From the NCBI GenBank assembly GCA_026992215.1, contig JALXAI010000057.1, positions 1 to 8,485 on the forward strand: 8,485 bases of DNA, written 5' to 3'. The notes beneath the pieces are model-generated. The model saw nothing but the letters and a program-made list of their open reading frames with translations. It searched no databases and was not told the origin of the DNA. This DNA comes from Desulfobacterales bacterium (lineage in GTDB: Bacteria; Desulfobacterota; Syntrophobacteria; B119-G9). Made by a program: the position numbers and the translations under genes. Below, one piece after another: positions 1-7,203 of this stretch (its first letter is position 1; the number at the start of each line of letters is the position of its first letter).

Positions 1-824
1 GCCTTGAGCAGATACAGGAAACCTTTCTTCAATTCATAAATAAGATCCCGTTTTACGGACGGGCGATTCTGTGCCTGGAAGACGAAAATATCCAGGAAAT
101 TTTACCAAGGGTAAAAAAGCCTTTCGTTACATACGGTTTCACGAGCCAGGCGGAGTTTCAGGCACGAGATATTGAGTTCTCCGGCCTTTCCTCGAGCTAC
201 AGGCTGTTTCACAAGGGGAACGAAATTGGTGAGATAACACTCAATCTTCCGGGGCTTCACAATGTTCTCAACTCCCTCGCCGCCGTGGCAGTGGCATTCG
301 AACTAGAAGTCAAGCTGGAAGACATTAAGTCCGGCTTTCTTGATATGACGGGGGTTGAGAGAAGATTCCAGATAAAGGGCGAGCGGGACGGGATACTTGT
401 TCTCGATGATTACGGACATCACCCCACCGAAATTAAGGCGGTGTTAAAAACGCTGGCAGAGTGCTACGGAGACAGAAAGCGCATAGTTGTGTTTCAGCCT
501 CATCGCTATACGAGAACCAGGGCACTGTTTAACGAGTTTACCAAGGCTTTCTACCAGGCTGACGTCCTGATCGTGACGGACATCTACCCCGCGAGCGAAG
601 AACCGATCCCGGGTGTCTCCGCGGAAAAGCTGGCCAAAAGCATAAGTGAGCACGGCCACGGGAACGTTGTCTACTTGCCCGATCTCAGCGAGGTATTGAG
701 CTATGTCTCGGAAATAGCAAAAAAAGGCGATCTTCTTCTAACCCTGGGTGCGGGAGATGTCTGGAAGGTTGGTGAAAAGTTCCTGGAGATGAAAAGCAGG
801 CAAGAAACCGGGAGCGATGAATAG
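1..824 (+). CDS. murC: UDP-N-acetylmuramate--L-alanine ligase, C-terminal part (partial, 5' end outside window)
   Basis: This is the 3' part of MurC, the cytoplasmic ATP-dependent ligase that adds L-alanine to UDP-N-acetylmuramic acid, the first step of stem-peptide synthesis. The codon phase starts at base 3 and gives 273 residues, a bit more than half of a usual MurC of about 460. The visible part begins in the central ATPase domain (FxxxxPFYGRAILCLED) and includes PGLHNVLNSLAA near visible residues 83-94. The C-terminal ligase domain shows the MurC-specific YGHHPTEI (visible residues 137-144), QPHRYTRTR (165-173) and LGAGDVW (about 254). These motifs separate MurC from MurD, MurE, MurF and Mpl. 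The N-terminal UDP-binding domain and P-loop lie upstream of the window. The stop codon overlaps the murB start by 8 bases, so the two are probably translationally coupled. I see no frameshift or missing key motif in the visible part. Confidence 0.97.
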   Translation, partial: LEQIQETFLQFINKIPFYGRAILCLEDENIQEILPRVKKPFVTYGFTSQAEFQARDIEFSGLSSSYRLFHKGNEIGEITLNLPGLHNVLNSLAAVAVAFELEVKLEDIKSGFLDMTGVERRFQIKGERDGILVLDDYGHHPTEIKAVLKTLAECYGDRKRIVVFQPHRYTRTRALFNEFTKAFYQADVLIVTDIYPASEEPIPGVSAEKLAKSISEHGHGNVVYLPDLSEVLSYVSEIAKKGDLLLTLGAGDVWKVGEKFLEMKSRQETGSDE

Positions 825-1731
825 CAATTGGAAAAACAGGCTGTCGGCCATCAAGGATCTTGATGTTGAGTGGAATAAGTCTCTTTCGGAATACACGACA
901 CTAAGGGTCGGGGGAAACGTTACCTGCATCGTTTACCCCAGATCCATTGCAGCAGCCGTTGAAGTTGTAGAGGTACTAAGAATAAGCAGGGTACCCTATT
1001 TTGTGCTGGGAAAAGGTTCGAACCTGCTCGTGGCGGAAACACTGCCTGAAATGGTTGCAATAAGCCTGGAGAAAGGAGCCCGCAACCTCGAGATTATAGG
1101 TAGTGATGCCGGCATTCTGATTGGCGCCGGCGGAGGGGTTTCGATATCTAGACTGATGAGGTTTTGCATAAGAGAAAGATTGGGAGGTCTGGAATTTCTG
1201 GCAGGTATCCCCGGAACGGTAGGCGGTGCCGTGATGATGAACGCCGGGACAAAGGACGGAGAAATATCGGATGCGCTTGAAAATCTGACCATCTTGACCA
1301 AGGCCGGGAAGAAAAAGGTGAACCGAGAAGAAATCGCTTTTTCTTACCGCACGTCAAGTATTCCCGGCAACGCGATAGTGTGGCACGTCACACTTCGTTC
1401 CAAAAGATGTGACAGGAAGACAATCAGGAGAAGAATGACGGAGATTTTAAGGAAACGGCGGGCAGGACAACCCGCTATCAAGGGAACAGCAGGATCAATA
1501 TTTAAGAATCCTCCGGGAGATTATGCCGGAAGATTGATAGAGGAGACGGGATTAAAGGGAAGGGTTCTGGGTGGTGCAAAGATATCGGAAAAACATGCAA
1601 ACTGGATCGTCACAACCCGGGGAGCAAAGGCGGACGATGTTTACGGCCTTATCAGGCTGGCTCAAAGGGAAGTAGAGAAAAAGTTCCGCACCAGGCTGGA
1701 ACCGGAAATAAGACTGATAGGTTTTGAATAA
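817..1731 (+). CDS. murB: UDP-N-acetylenolpyruvoylglucosamine reductase
   Basis: MurB is the FAD- and NADPH-dependent cytoplasmic enzyme that reduces UDP-GlcNAc-enolpyruvate to UDP-MurNAc, supplying the substrate of MurC. The protein is 304 residues, normal for the family. The FAD domain shows YTTLRVGG (26-33), LGKGSNLLV (64-72) and GLEFLAGIPGTVGGAVMMNAG split across 124-144. FSYRTS (175-180) carries the conserved Arg178. GSIFKNP (226-232) carries the proton-donor Ser227, and LEPEIRLIG (294-302) carries the active-site Glu297. The arrangement and length match the shorter type II MurB rather than the longer E. coli type. The start at 817 was chosen because it gives the expected short leader before YTTLRVGG and follows GGGAG at 810-814, although that spacing of 2 bases is short. 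Translation probably depends on coupling from murC. The stop lies 5 bases before the next gene. Confidence 0.97.
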   Translation: MNSNWKNRLSAIKDLDVEWNKSLSEYTTLRVGGNVTCIVYPRSIAAAVEVVEVLRISRVPYFVLGKGSNLLVAETLPEMVAISLEKGARNLEIIGSDAGILIGAGGGVSISRLMRFCIRERLGGLEFLAGIPGTVGGAVMMNAGTKDGEISDALENLTILTKAGKKKVNREEIAFSYRTSSIPGNAIVWHVTLRSKRCDRKTIRRRMTEILRKRRAGQPAIKGTAGSIFKNPPGDYAGRLIEETGLKGRVLGGAKISEKHANWIVTTRGAKADDVYGLIRLAQREVEKKFRTRLEPEIRLIGFE

Positions 1732-1736
1732 ATATC

Positions 1737-2612
1737 ATGGCCAGGAGAAGCAGAAAAAAAGCTCCGGTGAGACGGAAAAATAACAGGTACCGGGTTTCTC
1801 CCGAGGTGAAAAGACAACGGCGGAGGCGTGCGCTCGTTTCCGCGGCAATAGTTACGGGATGTCTGTCCGCGGTTTTGATAACCAGCTCCGTCTTCGTACT
1901 CGGGTACCGTTACCTTATAACCACTCCTTATCTACGGATAAAATCCGTGGAAATCAATGGATGCCGGTGGCTGGAACCGGATAAAGTCAAAAAACTCACC
2001 GGGCTGCACCCGGGACAGAATCTCATGGCCGTCAACCTGAAAAAGATAAGGAAGAAGATTGAACAAAATCCCTGGGTGGCAGGAGTGGTTATAAACCGCG
2101 TAATCCCCGACAGGATTGTGATCGAAATAACGGAAAGAAGACCGCTGGCAATGGTTCGGCTGGATAACAATGAAACGTACCTTGTAGACACAAACGGATA
2201 CCTGATTGTTCCCGTAAGCTCTTCTGATAAAAGGTCTTACACAAATTACCTTGTTTTGACCCGATTGAACCATAGCGAAGTGATGAAAAAGGGTCGAATT
2301 CCCATGGAAGTAAGTGAACAGGTGAAGCAATTTATTTCCATGGGAGAGGCTAATAGCTCATGGTTCAAGCTGGCGGACATAAAGGAAATGAAATGGTCTT
2401 ATCCGGGCGGCCTGACCGTAAACTTCGGGAGACCGCCCGTGGTTATCAAGCTTGGAAGGGGCGAGTTTCCTCTCAAATTTTCGATGTTGAGAAAGGTTCT
2501 TGGTGAAATTTCCAGGCGCAATATCGGGAACAAAATCAAAGAAATAGACCTCAGGTGCAGTCCAAGGGTATACATCAGCGGGAAATACGACAATCAATCT
2601 AAATCGGGATAA
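1737..2612 (+). CDS. ftsQ: cell division protein FtsQ (DivIB family, POTRA domain)
   Basis: FtsQ is a bitopic inner-membrane protein that links early division proteins (FtsA/FtsZ side) to the periplasmic FtsB-FtsL subcomplex. The 291-residue protein has a very basic cytoplasmic N-terminus (about 1-31, rich in Arg and Lys), one membrane segment (about 32-57) and a POTRA domain (about 66-137) with LRIKSVEINGCRWLEPDKV and ending in VIEITERRPLA. The beta domain follows, with the family's LVDTNGYLI at about 149-157. The position between murB and ftsA, the topology and the POTRA pattern together support the assignment; FtsQ sequences are weakly conserved in general. No clear Shine-Dalgarno sequence precedes the start, and the gene begins 5 bases after the murB stop, so translation probably relies on ribosomes arriving from murB. 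The C-terminal tail (about 280-291) is polar. No ddl gene lies in front of it. Confidence 0.93.
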   Translation: MARRSRKKAPVRRKNNRYRVSPEVKRQRRRRALVSAAIVTGCLSAVLITSSVFVLGYRYLITTPYLRIKSVEINGCRWLEPDKVKKLTGLHPGQNLMAVNLKKIRKKIEQNPWVAGVVINRVIPDRIVIEITERRPLAMVRLDNNETYLVDTNGYLIVPVSSSDKRSYTNYLVLTRLNHSEVMKKGRIPMEVSEQVKQFISMGEANSSWFKLADIKEMKWSYPGGLTVNFGRPPVVIKLGRGEFPLKFSMLRKVLGEISRRNIGNKIKEIDLRCSPRVYISGKYDNQSKSG

Positions 2613-2614
2613 AA

Positions 2615-2620
2615 AGGGAG
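2615..2620 (+). promoter_or_regulatory. ribosome binding site of ftsA
   Basis: AGGGAG lies 4 bases before the ATG at 2625 and directly after the ftsQ stop. It fixes the ftsA start and is much stronger than the site before ftsQ, consistent with higher synthesis of FtsA than FtsQ. Confidence 0.8.
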
Positions 2621-2624
2621 AATA

Positions 2625-3857
2625 ATGGCAGCGCAGGAAGAACTCATTGTGGGTCTGGATATTGGGACAACAAAAATATGTGCCGTGGTTGGAGAAGTAG
2701 GTGCTGACGGCGTAAACATTGTCGGAGTGGGCACCTACCCCTCGATAGGGTTGAGAAAGGGTGTGGTTGTTGACATTGAAAGCACCGTCGATTCCATCAG
2801 GAAGGCGGTAGAGGAAGCCGAATTGATGGCCGGCTGCGAGATCTCCGAGGTTTATGCCGGGATAGCCGGCGGACATATCAGCAGCTTTAACAGTCATGGT
2901 GTTATAGCAATAAAAAACCAGGAAGTCACCGAACAGGAAATCGAGAGAGTCCTGGACGCGGCGCAGGCCTTTGCCATACCCTTTGACAGGGAAATTATTC
3001 ATATTGTTCCCCAGGAGTACATAATAGATGACCAGGACGGGATTCAGAACCCCCTGGGGATGTCCGGGGTAAGACTGGAGGTTAAGGTACACATAGTGAT
3101 GGGTGCCGTGTCGTCCGCGCAAAACATCGTTAAATGCTGTAACAGGGCGGGGTTGAACGTTGCGAATATCGTCCTTGAGTCCATTGCGTCGAGCGAGGCT
3201 GTTCTGGGGCGAGAAGAACTGCAGCTTGGAGTCGCCCTGATAGACTTCGGTGGTGGCACCACCGACCTGGCTATTTTCTCAGATAACAGCATAAGGCACA
3301 CTGCAGTTCTTGCCATAGGCGGAAACAACCTCACCCACGACATTGCTCTCGGCCTGAGGACGCCGATGGAGCAGGCCGAGCGCATAAAGCGACGATATGG
3401 CTGCGCGCTGGCCAGCATGATTGACAGAAACGAAACCATCGAGGTGCCCAGTGTGGCCGGAAGAAAGCCACGGGTATTGAGCAGGGAAATCCTTGGTGAA
3501 ATTCTCGAGCCCCGGGTAGAGGAAATTTTTGCGCTTATAAACAGGGAAATCCTCAAGTCGGGTTACGCCGAGCTGCTCGCCTCGGGGCTGGTGGTCACCG
3601 GTGGGTCATCTCTTCTTCCAGGCATTCCGGAGCTTGCCGAGCAGGTGATGGATATGCCTGTAAGGCTCGGCATTCCGACAAGTATCGGTGGCCTGGTTGA
3701 CGTGGTAAGCAACCCCATGTATGCCACGGGAGTCGGACTGGTTCTCTACGGCTATAAAAACAGGGATAAGCGAAAGCACTTTTCAAAAAATGACAACAGG
3801 AATATCTGGCAGAAGGTTATCTCTGCCATGAAACGCTGGTTCAAAGAAATCAAGTAG
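2625..3857 (+). CDS. ftsA: cell division protein FtsA (actin-like membrane anchor of FtsZ)
   Basis: FtsA is an actin-fold ATPase that polymerises on the inner face of the membrane, tethers FtsZ filaments through the FtsZ tail and helps activate septal wall synthesis. The 410-residue length is typical. The phosphate 1 motif is LDIGTTK (11-17), followed by the FtsA-specific 1C domain (about 82-160, entered by VYAGIAGGHISS). Phosphate 2 is DFGGGTTDLA (207-216), and the adenosine motif is VVTGGSSLLPG (323-333). Residues 393-410 form an amphipathic helix with Trp395, Ile, Val and Trp405 on one side and Lys/Arg on the other. This is the membrane-targeting sequence, joined by a polar basic linker (about 378-392). 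MreB and DnaK are excluded by the 1C domain and this C-terminal helix. It lies 12 bases after ftsQ and 60 bases before ftsZ, the common arrangement. Nothing looks damaged. Confidence 0.98.
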   Translation: MAAQEELIVGLDIGTTKICAVVGEVGADGVNIVGVGTYPSIGLRKGVVVDIESTVDSIRKAVEEAELMAGCEISEVYAGIAGGHISSFNSHGVIAIKNQEVTEQEIERVLDAAQAFAIPFDREIIHIVPQEYIIDDQDGIQNPLGMSGVRLEVKVHIVMGAVSSAQNIVKCCNRAGLNVANIVLESIASSEAVLGREELQLGVALIDFGGGTTDLAIFSDNSIRHTAVLAIGGNNLTHDIALGLRTPMEQAERIKRRYGCALASMIDRNETIEVPSVAGRKPRVLSREILGEILEPRVEEIFALINREILKSGYAELLASGLVVTGGSSLLPGIPELAEQVMDMPVRLGIPTSIGGLVDVVSNPMYATGVGLVLYGYKNRDKRKHFSKNDNRNIWQKVISAMKRWFKEIK

Positions 3858-3866
3858 GAATAAATG

Positions 3867-3888
3867 TTGTTTAATCAAGGGATTAACA
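3867..3888 (+). repeat. small dyad in the ftsA-ftsZ spacer
   Basis: TTAATC (3871-3876) and GATTAA (3881-3886) form a perfect 6-base inverted repeat around AAGG, with a further GT/AC pair possible if one T is bulged. There is no T-run after it, so it is not an intrinsic terminator. It could be a weak RNA hairpin or a protein-binding site in the only real spacer of the fts genes. An A+T-rich TTGTTT...TAAACC pair at 3867-3896 resembles a poor sigma-70 promoter, but the match is too weak to call. Confidence 0.35.
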
Positions 3889-3906
3889 AGTAAACCGTTT
3901 TTCGAT

Positions 3907-3913
3907 GGGAGGG
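3907..3913 (+). promoter_or_regulatory. ribosome binding site of ftsZ
   Basis: GGGAGGG ends 4 bases before the ATG at 3918. It is one of the strongest sites in the window, in line with the high level of FtsZ needed relative to FtsA and FtsQ. Confidence 0.85.
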
Positions 3914-3917
3914 AAAA

Positions 3918-5141
3918 ATGGAACCTAGGTTTGACATTGAAGAACCGGAACTGCAAGCAAAAATCAAGGTGATAGGAGTAGGGGGAGGAGGCGGTAATGC
4001 CATCAACAACATGGTGATGGAAGGACTCGAAGGCGTGGAGTTCATTGCTGCCAATACCGACGCGAAAGCACTCAGGAGTTCAAAAGCGAGCCTGACAATT
4101 CAGCTCGGGGTTAACCTGACCAAGGGTCTGGGGGCCGGAGGTATTCCGGATATCGGTTGCAAGGCTGCCCAGGAAGACGCCGACAGGATAGCGGAAGTGG
4201 TCGATGGCGCAGACATGGTGTTTATTACGGCGGGACTCGGAGGTGGTACCGGAACCGGAGCGGCTCCCGTTATCGCAAACATCTGCAAGGAAGCAGGTGC
4301 TCTTACCGTGGCCGTGGTCACCAAACCTTTTAGCCTGGAAAGAAACGACAGGATGAGGAAGGCCGAGCAGGGAATAGTCGAGCTTAAAAAGGTGGTAGAC
4401 ACCCTTATCACCATTCCCAATGACCGCCTCCTGAGCCTGGCTGACAAGCGCGCGACATTGCTCGATATGTTCAAGAAAGTTGATGACGTGTTGATGCATG
4501 CCGTAAAAGGAATTGCAGACCTTATCACTCACCCTGGCCTGATAAACGTGGACTTCGCCGACGTAAAAACGGTAATGGGAGACGCCGGGATGGCCATGAT
4601 GGGAACCGGAATCGGCAAAGGAGAAAACAGGGCTATCGAGGCCGCGGAACGGGCAATTTCCAACCCGCTCCTCGAGGACGTGTCAATCGAAGGAGCAACT
4701 GCGCTGTTGCTTAACATAACCGCCGGTCCAAACCTGACCCTGTACGAATTCAAGGAAGCCTCGTCCCTTATTTCCAAAGAAGTTGACGAAGATGCAAAGC
4801 TCATCCTCGGCACCGCCATCGATCCCAACATGGACGAGGACGAACTGCGAATCACCGTCATCGCCACGGGTATCGGTCACGAAAGCAGCCAGATGAGGAG
4901 AAGAATGCGGGCGAGGGATCAAAGAGTGATAAGACCCGTGCCCTCACCGACCGAAAGGGAACACGTAGAGCTGGATCATCTGCGCAGGTCGAGAAAACTG
5001 GGTAACCGCAGCGCAAACCCTGAAAGCAAAGAATCGGACGAACGTCCTGGCAGGAGAACAAAATACAGTAACTTCACCGCGCTGCCCATCGACGAATCGG
5101 AACTTGATATTCCTACTTTCTTAAGGCAGCAGGCAGATTGA
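3918..5141 (+). CDS. ftsZ: cell division protein FtsZ (tubulin-like GTPase)
   Basis: FtsZ polymerises with GTP into the cytoplasmic ring that organises the divisome. The 407-residue protein starts with a short N-terminal extension, then IKVIGVGGGGGNAI (about 16-29) and NTDAKAL (47-52). The tubulin signature GGGTGTG lies at 108-114. The T7 synergy loop NVDFADVKTVM (210-220) carries Asp212 and Asp215, which complete GTP hydrolysis in the next subunit. A charged linker (about 325-395) leads to the conserved tail DIPTFLRQQAD (397-407) that binds FtsA. The segment after TKPF is unusual: most FtsZ have (N/T)FEG there, whereas this one has SLERNDR. The nucleotide-contacting Glu141 and Arg145 are kept at normal spacing, but the usual Phe and Gly are Leu140 and Arg142. 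The catalytic set is otherwise complete, so I expect a working GTPase. It is followed by a 50-base spacer with a perfect palindrome. Confidence 0.98.
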   Translation: MEPRFDIEEPELQAKIKVIGVGGGGGNAINNMVMEGLEGVEFIAANTDAKALRSSKASLTIQLGVNLTKGLGAGGIPDIGCKAAQEDADRIAEVVDGADMVFITAGLGGGTGTGAAPVIANICKEAGALTVAVVTKPFSLERNDRMRKAEQGIVELKKVVDTLITIPNDRLLSLADKRATLLDMFKKVDDVLMHAVKGIADLITHPGLINVDFADVKTVMGDAGMAMMGTGIGKGENRAIEAAERAISNPLLEDVSIEGATALLLNITAGPNLTLYEFKEASSLISKEVDEDAKLILGTAIDPNMDEDELRITVIATGIGHESSQMRRRMRARDQRVIRPVPSPTEREHVELDHLRRSRKLGNRSANPESKESDERPGRRTKYSNFTALPIDESELDIPTFLRQQAD

Positions 5142-5167
5142 AGTAGAGATGAAAATGGGTTATACAG

Positions 5168-5185
5168 GGCCTGTACGTACAGGCC
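5168..5185 (+). repeat. perfect 18-base palindrome at the radical SAM gene's translation start
   Basis: GGCCTGTACGTACAGGCC equals its own reverse complement, and with a G-T pair and an A-T pair the dyad extends to 5166-5187. As RNA it can form a stem of 7 to 9 pairs with a tiny loop. It ends 6 bases before the ATG at 5192, and the only Shine-Dalgarno-like bases for that gene (AGG, 5181-5183) lie inside the 3' arm. No T-run follows, so it is not a standard terminator. It may be a dimeric repressor site or an RNA element that hides the ribosome binding site; both are inferences. Confidence 0.75.
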
Positions 5186-5191
5186 TTAACT

Positions 5192-6934
5192 ATGAACTGG
5201 AAACTTATAAAAACTCAAAAGAAGTGGCTCTCGGAAGAGAAAGGGACAATTGTAAAAGATTGGGGTGGCAAACTGAGCGTCGCCCTTGCTTACCCCAACA
5301 GATACTCCGTCGGTATGGCAAACCTTGGTTTCCAGGCGGTGTATCAATCTTTTAATGAGTTGCAAGACGTTGTTTGCGAACGTGTTTTTTTTCCGGAGCC
5401 AGAAGACGTTAAGGTTCTTGAAAAAGACCGTTCGGCAAGCCTGGTTTCCGTCGAAAACCAGAGGGCGGTACGTGAATTCGACATAGTCGCGTTCGCCCTG
5501 AGCTTTGAAAATGATTATACAAACGTACTGGCAATGCTGGATTATTCCGGCATTGGGTTCTTCCCTCCCGATAGAAGTGGCCACGACCCTTTCCTGATGG
5601 CCGGGGGCGTGGCCACTTTTTTAAACCCGGAGCCGGTGGCACCTTTCTTCGATTTTTTCATCCTGGGCGAAGCGGAAGACATTATTCCGGATTTCGTAAA
5701 AGTCTTCAAGGAGTGCCTGGAACTTGGAGCCGAACGCTGGGAAATACTCGAAGAACTTGTCGCCAGGGTTCCCTCGCTCTACGTTCCCTCTTTTTACAGG
5801 GTTAACTATTCCGATGACGGTCGGATAAAAGAATTTGCTCCGAAGGGTAAATACCCGGAAAAAATCAAATGCCGGCATAAAAAACCCCTTTCAGATCCCT
5901 GTAAAACCGCTATCCTGACACCACGCTGTGAGTTTTCGAATACCAACCTTATAGAAATAGGACGGGGCTGCGGAAGGGGATGCCGATTCTGTGCTGCCGG
6001 CTACGTTTACAGACCACCGCGGGTGGTTCCGCCGGATAAGATCCTGGACGCGGCAGAAATGCTCGGAGAAACATCCTCGCGGGTTGGCCTCCTGAGTTCT
6101 GCCGTTTCGGACTACCCTGACATTGAAAACATCTGCGACGAATTGAAAAAAAGAGGGTTCGAGGTCTCGGTCTCATCCGTCAGGGCAGACTCTGTGACTC
6201 CCCGGCTGATAAGAAATCTTTCGGGAAGCGGTCATTTCAGCGTTGCCATAGCACCTGACGCGGGATCGGAACGATTAAGAAAAGTCATAAACAAAAACCT
6301 GACGGAATCACAGATCCTGGACGCAGCAGAAAACCTTGTTCGACAGGACATCGTTAACATAAAGCTTTATTTTATGGTTGGGCTGCCCACGGAAACCAGG
6401 TCCGATGTTGAAGAAATTGTGAGCCTTGTCAAAAAAATCAGGCATAGGGTGGTTTCGAGCAGCAGGGGCAAAAAAAGGCTGGCCACCCTGACACTCAGTG
6501 TAAATTCCTTTGTCCCCAAGCCTTTTACTCCGTTTCAGTGGGTTCCTTTCCTGGCGGTGAACGAACTCAAGGAAAGGATAAAGATAGTCAAAAGAGGCTT
6601 GAAGGGAGTCGCAAACGTAAGGGTTCACAGCGATTTGCCGGGCTGGGCGTACAGGCAGGCGGTGCTTGCCAGAGGAGACAGGAAGGTTGCGCTGTTATTG
6701 CGGGCCGTTCACGATAATCGAGGCAACTGGAACAAGGCGCTATCTCAGGTCAATCTGAACTCTGATTTTTATGCATCGAGAAAGAGGGAAAAAGACGAAT
6801 TATTTCCCTGGGATTTTATAGACCATGGGGTGAAAAAAAGTTATCTTTGGGAGGAGTACCAGCGGGCACTGGCCGAGAAAAACAGTCCTGCGTGTGATGT
6901 AGAAAAATGCAGGCGCTGCGGAGTGTGTGGATGA
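5192..6934 (+). CDS. B12-binding-type radical SAM protein, TIGR03960-like, short form
   Basis: This is a predicted cytoplasmic iron-sulfur enzyme that would cleave S-adenosylmethionine to start radical chemistry; its substrate is unknown. The N-terminal part (about 28-200) resembles the family's Rossmann-like B12-binding region, with ALAYPNRYSVGMANLGFQ, FDIVAFALSFENDYTNVL, NPEPVAPFFDFFILGEAED. I do not see the DxHxxG motif of base-off cobalamin binders. The radical SAM core (about 253-460) opens with Cys260-x3-Cys264-x2-Cys267 in GRGCGRGCRFCAAG, which holds the 4Fe-4S cluster. The protein ends in four cysteines at 568, 573, 576 and 579 (C-x4-C-x2-C-x2-C), a likely second metal or cluster site. 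Many relatives continue into a DUF2344 domain; this one does not. The start is set by an in-frame stop at 5150-5152 and no other ATG before the conserved region. Only a weak AGG precedes it, inside a palindrome. The stop overlaps the next start as ATGA. Confidence 0.88.
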   Translation: MNWKLIKTQKKWLSEEKGTIVKDWGGKLSVALAYPNRYSVGMANLGFQAVYQSFNELQDVVCERVFFPEPEDVKVLEKDRSASLVSVENQRAVREFDIVAFALSFENDYTNVLAMLDYSGIGFFPPDRSGHDPFLMAGGVATFLNPEPVAPFFDFFILGEAEDIIPDFVKVFKECLELGAERWEILEELVARVPSLYVPSFYRVNYSDDGRIKEFAPKGKYPEKIKCRHKKPLSDPCKTAILTPRCEFSNTNLIEIGRGCGRGCRFCAAGYVYRPPRVVPPDKILDAAEMLGETSSRVGLLSSAVSDYPDIENICDELKKRGFEVSVSSVRADSVTPRLIRNLSGSGHFSVAIAPDAGSERLRKVINKNLTESQILDAAENLVRQDIVNIKLYFMVGLPTETRSDVEEIVSLVKKIRHRVVSSSRGKKRLATLTLSVNSFVPKPFTPFQWVPFLAVNELKERIKIVKRGLKGVANVRVHSDLPGWAYRQAVLARGDRKVALLLRAVHDNRGNWNKALSQVNLNSDFYASRKREKDELFPWDFIDHGVKKSYLWEEYQRALAEKNSPACDVEKCRRCGVCG

Positions 6935-7203
6935 AAAAAGATAGAGGCCTGATGAGAAGGTATTATTTTCGCGTGGATCCGCGTGAGATATACTTTTTCA
7001 AGTTTATCCTTGAGGGTTATGATGGCCTTGGAGTCATCAATACCATTGACAGGGAAAAAGGCTTAATACGGGTAGTTGTCCCGGAATGCCAGCGGAATCT
7101 TTTTGACAGGCTGGTATCTGCGCTGTCAGAGGAACTGCTGCTCGTCCCTGTTGCCGAAGAAGTTTGTAATGTGTCAAACCGAGCTCAGAGGAGGATACGA
7201 TGA
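6931..7203 (+). CDS. DUF4911-type small protein
   Basis: This predicted 90-residue soluble protein resembles the DUF4911 family, whose function is not known. The core RRYYFRVDPREIYFFKFILEGYDGLGVINTID (about 9-40, read in parts) matches the family pattern: an initial beta strand, an FKFILEGYDGL helix-turn, then a strand pair. The rest is IRVVVPECQRNLFDRLVSAL, suggesting a small ferredoxin-like alpha/beta fold; that fold is my inference. There is no signal peptide or membrane segment. I chose the ATG at 6931 because GGAG (6920-6923) lies 7 bases before it and it overlaps the upstream stop as ATGA. An upstream in-frame ATG at 6907 lies deep inside the radical SAM gene with no better site, and an ATG at 6952 with AGAGG before it is a possible shorter start. 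Coupling to the radical SAM gene suggests a shared job. The stop overlaps the following ATG. Confidence 0.8.
   Translation: MKKDRGLMRRYYFRVDPREIYFFKFILEGYDGLGVINTIDREKGLIRVVVPECQRNLFDRLVSALSEELLLVPVAEEVCNVSNRAQRRIR
7189..7194 (+). promoter_or_regulatory. ribosome binding site of the CoA-binding gene
   Basis: A perfect AGGAGG lies 5 bases before the ATG at 7200, inside the end of the DUF4911 gene. It supports that start and suggests this gene is translated strongly in its own right as well as by coupling. Confidence 0.85.

Noticed and set aside
2358..3122. A 254-codon reverse-strand frame opposite ftsQ and ftsA
   Set aside because: It is antisense to two firmly identified genes and reads as low-information sequence with no family resemblance.
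5149..5355. A 68-codon + strand frame starting before the radical SAM gene
   Set aside because: It overlaps the radical SAM gene almost completely in another frame, resembles no family, and the radical SAM frame carries the conserved motifs.
6012..6028. ACCACC-GCG-GGTGGT inverted repeat inside the radical SAM gene
   Set aside because: It lies within conserved coding sequence just after the cluster motif and is explained by codon use for Pro, Arg and Val residues.
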